The notes under the pieces were generated by a model. That model did no database searches. It saw only the letters and a program-made list of their open reading frames with translations, and was not told the DNA's origin. The position numbers and the translations under genes are program-made. DNA of 64,000 bases from Tetraselmis striata. Taxonomy: Eukaryota > Chlorophyta > Chlorodendrophyceae > Chlorodendrales > Chlorodendraceae. Positions 46,976 through 64,000 of this stretch are shown here, piece after piece. The stretch covers positions 1 to 64,000 of the forward strand of contig VCJN01001236.1 in the NCBI GenBank assembly GCA_006384855.1. Reading direction: 5' to 3'. Position 1 is the first letter of the stretch; each line of letters opens with the position of its first letter.

Positions 46976-47424
46976 TCAGACGTCGTGGATGTAGCTATAG
47001 CGACTATACGCAGCAGCTGCGGAGAGCAATCATCAGGTGAACAAGCACGCGGCCTGAAAGTGCCGGTTTTGTTCATTGCTGCTAATCCTGATTGGCCCGC
47101 CAGGGTATTAATTAAGGCGGTCCAAGGCGGCCTCTACTGAGTAGCATTCATTCTCTCGTGTCATGTACCGGCACCGTCTAATCCTTACTATTCCCGCCCG
47201 CCCGCCCTCCGCTCGGGTGTTCTGAATTTATTTTCCGGTTCGACACTGACTGTTGCTTTGATGATGATTTTGTGGTAAATTGATGATGCTTGCTGTGGTT
47301 AAGGCTCCGCATCGCGGTCCTGGGACATAAAAGATCAATAATTGGTTATATTCGGAAACTACAGATCAAGAATTGTTTCTTGATCCGGTTGATCCGATCT
47401 TTATTTGATTTTATTGAGTTCGTA

Positions 47425-47600
47425 AATATTGGTGCACCGGTAAAATCGCCCCCCTCAATGTTGGTGCACCGGTAAATCCCACTACCTAGATACCAATTCA
47501 GACGTAACTTCCGGTACCTGACTATCGGTGCACAAGTAAATTCCGGTACCTAAATATCGGCGCACTAGTATTTCGTCCGAATATTAGTGCACCAGAGCAG
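47425..47600. repeat. Degenerate repeat of a GGTGCACCGGTAAAT-type motif
   Basis: About five copies, two of them exact over TTGGTGCACCGGTAAA, the others diverged (CGGTGCACAAGTAAAT, CGGCGCACTAGTA, TAGTGCACCAG). Each has a palindromic GTGCAC core or a variant of it. Confidence 0.7.
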
Positions 47601-50600
47601 ATTTAGGCAATAAGAATGGATTTTCTTCCGTGATTTTGCGTTAATGCCGGAATATATGAAATTGTGTCCCGAATGTCCGATGAATACTGGGTCTCTGGAT
47701 TCATCGTTTCGCACGTGACATGCGTGGTGGTGGCCTGTGGGCCTGGGCTATACCAGTTTTCTGCAGAGATGAACGATGAGGCTAAAGAAGCTCAAGACCA
47801 AAAATAATAAGAAAATAAGATATAGTTACAATGATTAGTTACAATGACTAGAAATTGGTAGTTGGATCCGTGATGGGACCCAACTGCCCGCACACCCAGG
47901 GCTGCTCCCGGGGCTGTCTAGAAACGCGTTGCGTATGTTGGAAACTAGGGGGGGCAGCCAGGGTTGTTATTCACAATAGCCAGTAATTTCAGCATATGTA
48001 ACCAACAACGTAACAAGTCATCATGAAGCTGCGCCTCGCCCCACTACACGAGCCGCCACCGAGACTACACGAGCCGAGTTGTATGAGGAACATGCTCACG
48101 ACATGTATGCCACCTTCAATCATGTGCACTGGGCGAACTGGCTGCACAGCAACGCACCAATGTCCACCACACTGATTGGTTCCACTTGACCAGCACGATG
48201 CTTTTCTCTCGGGTACTGGCCCACCGCGAAACCATCGCTCGACTGACAGATGCCGACCGCACCGCGTTCTTCGACTACACGGGCCGCATTTTGCGCGTCC
48301 TAGAGGACGACTCGGCCGCCCGCTGTATGGCAGCCCAAGTGAACGGCCAGAGGTGCCCGTACCGCAGCAGCAACGGCCTCCCTTACTGCAAGAGCCACAG
48401 CAAGCATGGACTCCATGTGCTGGCACACGACGATGATGGTCTCACCAAACACGGGCAAAGATGAGCGACGACCATCCTTCCGACGGCGTCCACACCTTCG
48501 ACTGCACCACTTGCGCCGCCATTATCGGGGCCGCTCGTGCCGCCGAGGCGCTGGGAGATGACCTCCCTTCAGCCACCTGAGTGATCTGTGATTTCTGCTC
48601 TGGTGTGCTCGACCGTTGGGGGTTAATCCTCACCGACGAAGTTACTGTTTCGGGCGAACCGGCTGTCCCGCAATACTACCGCCTACCCGCACAACCTGAC
48701 ATGCTACCGACCACAATCACGGCCCGGTCGATCCGCATGCTGAAGGCCCCGCCAGCCGAGCGCGCACCGACACGTGGTATCGCGGATGGGACTACCCCCG
48801 CGAGCCTACCGCAGGCAACGCCGCCAGCGCCGGCACCGGCTCCGGCGCCAGCCCAAGCTCCGGCTCCCGCTCCGGCCCAATCGGACCCCGCGGCCCCACC
48901 TGCCCCGTTCACCGTTACTAACCTCTGCCGACTACAACGAATTGGCCGAGGCTATCGTTGCCCTCACCGACAAAGCTCGACTAGCTAGTTAAGGAGATCC
49001 AATCCCAAAAGGCCCAAGCCCAGGCCGGTGCGCCTCGCGCCGTCCTGACGGCTCCGAGGCTCCCTCCGGAGGCAGGCAGCCCCGAGCAACTACACGACGC
49101 CCGCGGAGCTGCTCTCGTCCACATGTGCGTCAACCCACCGCTGGGGCAACACGTCCTGCCGCACCTACATTAAGTCCTACCAAGGCTCCAAGGTCCACCT
49201 CGACGCGTGCAGCCGCCCCGTCAGCTCTCCAATGCACTTCGCCAACCGGGCGTATGGGGCGCAGCTCGACTTATTGGCGGCTAGGCTGATCGACGACAAG
49301 GCCCGACATTGGCATGAGCTCCACGGTTACTAGCCCCCTGCCAACCCGTGGCAACCCCAACCGCCACCAAATGGAGGCCTACCTCGTCAACATGCTCACC
49401 TGGCACTGGAAACTGTTGCACGTGGTCGACTCGCCGATCTTCGACAACTCCCAAAACGGCAAGCGGCACGTGGAGACCATCCTTGGCGTCATTGGCCGCA
49501 TCCGCTTCATTCACGCCATTCGGAAGGCATGAGAGCACGGCGACGGCGGTCCCGCCCTGCTGAACCTGCCCTCGGTCTACGCGTAGTTATTAATACGCAA
49601 CGGTGCCGCCGCACGTAACTAGTCTCGCGCGAGTAGTTGTCCACGTTCGACTAGTAATTCCCTCGGTTGCAAGGCAAGCAGGTGGACCTGCTCCGTGAGG
49701 GGGTGGCTCCTGCACCTACACTACGACCTCCAGCGTAGTCTGCTAATCTCCGCCGCGCGCGGTCTCTTCAACACCATCCGGCCGGACGAGCTCCGCAGCA
49801 ACGCAGTCCGCCTCAGGGCACCGACCCCTCATGCCCCGGGCCGCTCCAACCCGAACCCCGCCCCGTCGAGCCCCAAGGCATGCGCCTACTACATCGGCGA
49901 CCACAAGACCAGCCATCACCCAGCGGCGGACGAGCCGATTAGCACTCAACCCTGCCCCGTCACCCTCACGCACTGGTGGGCAAGCTGGCCACCCCTTTAC
50001 CCGCCGGTCCCTCCGCGGACCAGTGACAAGGGCGGACGTGGGGCCCGTGGAGCTCGCGTCTCACAGATTCTACCCCTCAGCTCACCGCTCCCGCTCTGCT
50101 GCTGCGCATTTTTTTGGCGTCGACCACACCCCAATGGTCATCCGAATTTCCGCGGCGGCGAGCGTCCACATCTTTGCAGCCTACGCCGACTTGGACGGCG
50201 CCGACTGCATGCCCATCTACTCTAATGACGGCACGGCTTACTAGAAGCTGATGCTCGCGCAGCTGGCTGCCGGACTCGGTCTAACTGCCGCTTCGCTCCG
50301 CGCTCCCGAAGCCGAGCTACTAGTCTTTCTTGACAGGCTCCACGTCGTGCGGCGCTCCTTCAAACCCTCGTGCTCATCCCGGACGGCCTCGAACCGCCGC
50401 TACATACATGGGGCTGGGTGCCGCGGCGATAACGCGTCCCTACGCTGACGTGGAGCATCCTCCTAACCACGCCGCTGGCTGGGCGGAATGGTACCGGGGT
50501 CAAGCCGCGGGACAGCATCCGCGGCGTCTACACGCCAGGCCTCCGCGTAAACATTGAAGCCTTGCTTATGCTCGTCCTTGTGTGCCATCGAACCTAAAGG

Positions 50601-50873
50601 CGCCGCTTCTCGGGGCGCCCCTCTCCTATGGACGCCCCCCCCCCCCCCCCCCCCCCGCCCCCCGGCTCCCGAAAAAACAACTACAAGTCGTGCTTCGACA
50701 ACAACTACGCCGCCGGAGTCGATTTCGATCGCATCATCGCGCTAGGCGTATGTGAAGGGCCCCTTCATTCGCTACCTCCCGTGGATCGTCAACCCGATTG
50801 CGTGCATCATCAAGACCGTACCAGCGTACAAGGTCCGCAACGTCGTGCACTTCAATAACAATCCGGTGTTAAT

Positions 50874-52325
50874 CAGGGTTGGGCATAAGTGACCCTTGGG
50901 TCGCTTATGTCATAACATAAGTACTTGTGACATAAGTACATAATTATGTTGTGATCCTGCATAAGCGGAATTGTGCCTTATGTTATGACATAATTTCGGA
51001 ATAATTATGCTCATAACATAATTATGCCATAATTTATAGTATAAGAAGTGCGGAAGTTGCCGAAATAGACCGCCACCGCGACCTTTGTATGTCAGCTCGT
51101 ACTTGGGGAACAGCTTGGGAACCGAGACGATCGGTCAGCTCATCAGCCATCGGCTCAGCCCACGTCTTATTGGCGCTCAGCTCCTCCACAGTCGCACAGA
51201 AGGGCCCCTCTCTCGGAAACTTCGGGTGCAGCTGGTTGGTTTTCGAGCCAAAACACAAAATACAGCATATTGCCTCTCCAGCGGACGAGCCACCCACAAC
51301 CTCGCAGTCGTCAGCCTCCTAGAAATTGTTGTCGACGAAGAAGCCCCAGTAAGGCGACTTCCTGCGGGTCGCGTGCGATCCTCAGGACGCCCTAAGATTC
51401 TTCTTCACCAGCTCAATGCGTGCGCGCGCGCGGCGAATGTCCTCAGCAATTCGTGTGTCCGAAGCGCCGCGTTCAGGCTTATCGGAAGCCGGGAAGCGTC
51501 GGTTGTTAGGGCGGTGGTGGTGGCAGCGGCCGCAGTGGGTGGTGCGGCGGCGGGTGTCTACTCACCAGCGGCGGGTGAGGAGCCGCCATCGCCCGTACCG
51601 GAGCAAATCTCGTTGCGAACTGCAGTATGGTGCGACAGTAGGAGCTTCCATCTATCGCATGTCGACATGGCGGATCCCGTCAGCGCTGCGCCGTCCTTGC
51701 CCATTGGGGGTGTTGGTGTCGTCATGGCGGGCGCGTGTGCGCCTGCTGGCAAGGTGCTGGATAGCGATCCGGCGGGAAGATTGCCTCTGCGGCGGTCTTC
51801 TGTGTTCCGGCATCAAGAGTATATTATTTGTAATTTTGTACTAAAGTAAAGTAAAGTTCGCCCCGGGACATCGGCCGAAGCCGCCCCAGCACTTGACCTC
51901 GTGCGCCAACTGCAGTCGTAGGTCGTAGTCGTAGGACCATTGCCTCATTCGAACCCCGAAGGGCTAATGCACGAACCGGGTAAACCCGGGACACGCCGGG
52001 CCGATATTGCCGAAATATATCAGCCAGGAATCGAACCCGGGTCTCTCGCATACGAGACGACCGCTCTACCGAGCGGACAAGGGATGTACTTTTGTACTAC
52101 CATTATCGCCTCGGATAGTGGCATAGTGCCACCTCGTACGTAGGTACTGTATGTACGAGCAGTACGCGGTGTGCGGGGGAGCCAACTGCGGGTTTTATCG
52201 GCACTTATGCCGGGCATTTATGCCTGGGACTTGTGCCGATTTTCGATATGACTTCCTCATAGGCATAACCACTTATGCTATGTCATAAGTTTCCAGGAAT
52301 AACTTATGCCTTATGCCCAACCCTG
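50874..52325. mobile_element. hAT-type DNA transposon, non-autonomous, 1452 bp
   Basis: The TIRs are CAGGGTTGGGCATAAG at the left and its exact inverse at the right (16 bp). An 8-bp target duplication, GTGTTAAT, stands at 50866-50873 and 52326-52333. An 8-bp duplication with CAGGG-type ends is typical of the hAT superfamily. The interior is AT-rich near the ends (many CATAAG/CTTATG motifs), GC-rich in the middle, and no transposase was recognised. It interrupts the DIRS element and contains a SINE at 51843-52089. Confidence 0.9.
51843..52089 (-). mobile_element. tRNA-derived SINE, copy 4, inside the hAT-type element
   Basis: Minus-strand copy close to copies 2 and 3. A 9-base direct repeat, TTTTGTACT, flanks it (51834-51842 and 52090-52098). 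Confidence 0.88.
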
Positions 52326-55300
52326 GTGTTAATGATTTTTTAGCCCGGGCGGCCCGGTTATTTCCTGCCATCAGCGATATCCAAGGTGTAGTACTTGAGT
52401 CTCTGCAGCCGGGGGACGCCCTCGGCAAAGTTGACCTCACCGACGCCTTCTTATGCCGGCCACTGCCTCTTCGGACTGCGACTACCAAGGTTTCCAGCAC
52501 TCGGTCACGAAATAGTACTACCGCTACCGCTACGTCCCGTTCGGTAATCGCCATGCATCGGCTCTGCGGCAACGCTGGGCTCATGTCATCTGCGACATCC
52601 CGCGGAAGGAGGGTCTCCAGTTTTGCTTACCCGGGTCCTCATAGCCCTCGATCGTACGCAAATTTCGACGTCGCGGGCACTTAGTTACCTGGATGATTTC
52701 TTCCTCAAGTTCGACAGCTTCTTATCCACATGGCAACACGGTGATTTAGTCGCTACTTGCCGACCGTCAACACGCTGCACAAGTACGGCCTCCCGGTCAA
52801 ATTGGCCAAGAACGAGTGTTGGCCCTCCACTCGCTGCGAGTTCGTCGGCGTCCTCATCGACACGGTCTGGGGCGCCGTCGCCGTCTCCGCGGCCCGATGC
52901 GACAAGCTCAGAGTCCGCGCGAACGACCTCATGACCGAGGTTTGCATCTATGGTAGAGCTGCCTAAGGTACTTGGCCTCTTTCATCGGCAAAGTCCAGTG
53001 GTTTTGTCCGGTCGTCCAACCCAAACATGCCAACATGGTTAGCCTCTACCGCGCACGTGACTGCCTCGTCAACTTCGCTTCGGCCTACCCAACCGACGGC
53101 TGGGACCCCGCCGAACCCTACGTCTTGGACTGTGCGGCGCGCTCGGACCTCCTATGGTGGCGTGACACCCTGGCAGCCGGCGCGTCGTTCCTCGGATCCC
53201 ATCCAGCCCCTCGAACGCAGCTACCGCCGCGTCAGCTCCCATCCTTCCCGGGTCTGTGGACCAATGCCATGGTCCCTCGCCTCCCCATCGACCCCTAGCG
53301 CTTCCCTTGGACGGCTCGGCGGGCTTCGAGGTCATTACATCGGACGCCTCGAGGTGGGCGGAGGAAGTCATGTGGCACAACTTCCGCCTCCACTACGCCT
53401 TCACAACGATGCGACTTGAGCGATGGGGCACCTCTGCGAACATCCGCGAGCTCTTTTTCATGGTCCCCTGGTCCATCCAGCATATCGGCGCCCAGCTCAC
53501 CGGCAGCAACATTCTTTACCGCCTTGACAACACCGCTTACGTGGGTGCGGACAACAATAAGGGCGCCTCACCTCACCCGGACTCCCTCGCGCTGGTCTTG
53601 CGGCTTCTCAGCCTCATGCAGCGCTACGACGTCAAGCTCATCGCCCGACACATCCCGGGCCGCCGAGGAGAACAACCTCGCCGACTGCCTGTCTCGGCTT
53701 CGTGGCGCCATCGACGACCAAGACTGGCGCCTCATCGTCGCCATCTTCCGGGCGCTGGAGGATGGACCCCCTGCGGCCCCTTCCACGTCGACGTTTGCTC
53801 CGATCCCCTCGGCCGCAACGCTTTCTGCGCCGCCTTCTGGTCGGCAATCGACAACTGCATCGCCCAGAACTGGGCGGGGCGCCGGGTCTACGCCCCCCCC
53901 CCCCCCCCCTCGCCGCCATGCGCGACATCCTCCGCCTCTTCTGGGCGTGCTACGCCACCGCCCCCTCGACCACGGCGGGCGCCTTCGTGCTCCCGGTCTG
54001 GGCCGAGGTACCGTGGTGGCGCCTCACGGGAGGCGCACAGGTCGTCGCGTATTTCCGCCGAGGCCAGGCTATGTTCACCTCCCAGAAACGGAGGGACGTC
54101 AGCTGGACCAACCCGGTCCCCGCGCCCCGCGTGTGCCGGGGCTTCTTCACCTGGGGGGCCGTACCGATTCATGTGCCCCTGCTGGCCCCATCGACAGCCT
54201 CTCCGCCCAGGCCACCCGGGCGCGAGCTGCCCCGGCTCTGGGGCGATGGTCCCCGGGACCTCTACGCATGCCCCAGCTGTTGTACGGTTTTGTGCGCTCG
54301 GTCCGCGGGACACAGGCGTGCCCGAGTTTTACACTTGCACTGCGTGTGGTGCACTCGCGGTCCCCACCGCCCACCTCGTCCCCGAGCAGCGCCGCCGGCT
54401 AGCGGACATCCATGGCCTGGAGGATCTTCGGCTCCGCTCCGCTACCACCGACACCTACCGCAACAGTCTACGCGACTACTGTTCCTCTTGCAGCACTACG
54501 CGTAGCGCCACCCCGCCCGTGCCCGTGCCCGCCACCCTTATTGGCCGCCTATAATCCGGGGATGCATCTATCACTGCACGAGCGACAGGTCGCTCGTCGC
54601 TCCTTCCACCATCGCGGGCCGCGTGGCGGCCATAATCTCCGATTGGCGTCGCCGCCGACTCCCGCACCTGCGCCTCGCTGCAATGGACGTCCCGCGGTGA
54701 ACCCGTGCAAGAACGAGGGCGTCAGGTGGAATGCCGAATAAATCGCCCCGCCAAGGGCCGTAGTCTCCCTATTCGGATCCCGGACCTCTGCGCGATACAC
54801 TGCATCGCGGATTTTCTCTGTCGTCGGCCTTCGGCCGGCACTAGCGGTTATTGTGCATTACCTTCCTGAACCTAGGGTGCCTCCGCTGTGCCGCTGCCGC
54901 CGTGCTCACCTGCGAAAACCACGTGTCCGGCTCCGGCGCCATCTCGTCCTACGCGGAGCTCAACGCGATTTGCGTGCTCTTCGACGCCGAACTGGGCTGC
55001 CGCTACATCCACCTGCGCGTGAACATCGACAAGAATGTCGACGCCCGGCATGAATGCTTCGCCTACATCCCCGACCACGTGCCTTGTTTGGCCGTCCGCC
55101 CGGTCTACATGCTCGAGGACTACCTCCGAGTGTTCCGACCCGCTCCCGCCGGGCGGCCGCCTGCTGGCCGCCCCCATGTCCTCCCGCGTGGGGCCCAGCA
55201 CTTCCACACCGTACTCGGCCTTCAACTCGGCCTTCAAGGCTGCCTACGCGCGCGCCTTCCCCGACTCCGGCACCCGGACGACTCCCCTTAACCGGGTCGG

Positions 55301-55659
55301 CAGCCACTCCGGACGCGAGTCCCTCGCGCAGTGGCTTTGGGACCGCTACAGGTCGGCGCGGGTCATCGCCCACGTCGGGCACTGGGCGTGCCGCCAGGAC
55401 GCACTAGACGCCCACTTCAAGACGTCTGCCACCGAGATTCTAGGGCTCATCGCCGCCCTCCAACCACTTATTCACTGGAGCAATGGAAGTGCAGCGGCGT
55501 TTTCACAGACACCGCCATTACTCAGTGGCATGACATCTGCTCCACACCCATGTACGCGCCCCCCTGTGAGGTTGCCGACACATTGCCTCATGACCTCTTC
55601 AGAAAGATGAGCCACTAGAGAGTAGCCTTGATTATCTAGTTTTGTGCACCGTAGCAGCA

Positions 55660-55663
<4 letters not shown>

Positions 55664-55696
<33 letters not shown>
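55664..55696. repeat. TG microsatellite
   Basis: Uninterrupted TG run just past the DIRS element. Confidence 0.95.
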
Positions 55697-55697
<1 letters not shown>

Positions 55698-55875
55698 CTG
55701 TGAGTGCTGGATCCGTCGCTGTAGCGTGGAGGATGTCTGATCTGTATGATGTGTTGCCTAGCAACCAACAATTTCACGTCCACATGCTGCGCAGATGACT
55801 CCTCATGTTACGATGCAGTATGTTTGACTGTCTCTAGCGCGTGACAAACCTCTAACCACACAACCCAGACAGCGT

Positions 55876-55880
55876 TTACA
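55876..55880 (-). promoter_or_regulatory. TGTAA polyadenylation signal of the exonuclease-Mut7-C gene
   Basis: TGTAA on the minus strand, 155 bases past the stop at 56035. Confidence 0.55.
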
Positions 55881-56034
55881 TTGCAGCAAGCGAGACTGAA
55901 CAACGTCACGCCGTGCAATCTGCGCGCACCAAGGAATCCCCTCAGTAACAACGAGATATGTGCACTGTGATGACTGCACCACCGCTTGGCGCCTGAACAG
56001 ACACCGCGACATGGTGAAATGCGCAATAATCCCA

Positions 56035-63933
<7,899 letters not shown>

Positions 63934-64000
63934 CTGCGCGAAACCAACAGCGGTATGAACGATCCTGTGACCGCTGCCAAGGTTCAATCGGGTTTGCGGG
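63934..64000. other. Partial intron at the window edge
   Basis: Begins upstream of the acceptor of exon 63933-63802. The preceding exon and the start codon lie outside the window. Confidence 0.6.

Larger units (their letters stand above)
46523..47999. other. Upstream region of the DUF5695-like gene
   Basis: No gene recognised. It probably holds the promoter of the DUF5695-like gene. Short duplicated blocks (GGATCTTTTAT, TATCCCTTTTT) lie at 46710-46790, and a dispersed repeat at 46915-46975. Five degenerate copies of a GGTGCACCGGTAAAT-type motif lie at 47425-47600. The segment is AT-richer than the genes. Confidence 0.5.
48000..55470 (+). mobile_element. DIRS-type tyrosine-recombinase retroelement, broken
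   Basis: Old copy of a DIRS-family element; the ends are approximate and no terminal repeats were delimited. Parts in order: a gag-like 5' region with a Pro/Ala-rich stretch (about 48000-49570), a reverse transcriptase region (52334-53000, with GKVDLTDAF and YLDD motifs), an RNase H region (about 53250-53700) and a tyrosine recombinase region (about 55240-55450, with a HSGRES motif and a GHW box). It is interrupted by the hAT-type element at 50874-52325. The coding parts are spread over several frames, with more than half a dozen breaks, so this looks like a fossil that cannot move by itself. Fairly clear domain motifs suggest moderate rather than ancient age. Confidence 0.8.
55471..56034. 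other. 3' flank of the exonuclease-Mut7-C gene
   Basis: Contains a TG run (55664-55696) and a TGTAA signal (55876-55880, minus). No gene recognised. Confidence 0.6.

Overview
The window reads as nuclear DNA of a green alga (Chlorophyta). The genes are GC-rich and cut into many short exons with GT-AG introns, often with the donor GTGCG. Long C-runs sit mostly inside introns. TGTAA, the polyadenylation signal known from chlorophytes, lies 100-210 bases past the stop of most genes. One gene encodes a selenoprotein glutathione peroxidase, as in other chlorophytes. No species is claimed. Exon boundaries below were built by hand from splice sites and phase agreement, not from transcripts.

Layout: (1) 146-4354 (+), a TKL-type protein kinase whose 5' end may lie outside the window. 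(2) 6523-13650 (-), a secreted protein of 2375 residues with 28 nearly identical Apple/PAN-like units. (3) 15483-17263 (-), a glutathione peroxidase with an in-frame TGA at the catalytic position and a well-formed SECIS hairpin just past the stop. (4) About 18858-20687 (+), a helical, PPR-like protein. (5) 21522-24411 (+), a TPR protein. (6) 24861-28724 (+), an unrecognised protein of about 485 residues. (7) 31855-46522 (-), a secreted protein of at least 1120 residues in 18 exons that resembles the DUF5695 glycosidase-like family. (8) 56035-63933 (-), a protein joining a DEDD 3'-5' exonuclease, a YbaK-type tRNA-editing domain and a Mut7-C RNase domain; its 5' end lies outside the window.

Mobile DNA fills the rest. 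A 4.8 kb intron of gene 7 holds a TIR element with TA target duplication and a LINE inserted between two head-to-head SINEs. Two 5'-truncated LINE relatives lie at 28.2 and 29.2-29.7 kb. From 48 to 55.5 kb there is a broken DIRS-type tyrosine-recombinase retroelement, interrupted by a 1452-bp hAT-type element with an 8-bp target duplication, which itself carries a SINE. A second inverted-repeat element and a three-copy dispersed repeat were also found.

The genes do not form a pathway. The strongest biological results are the selenoprotein with its SECIS, the exonuclease-YbaK-Mut7-C architecture, the homogenised Apple array, and a datable nest of SINE, LINE, hAT and DIRS insertions.
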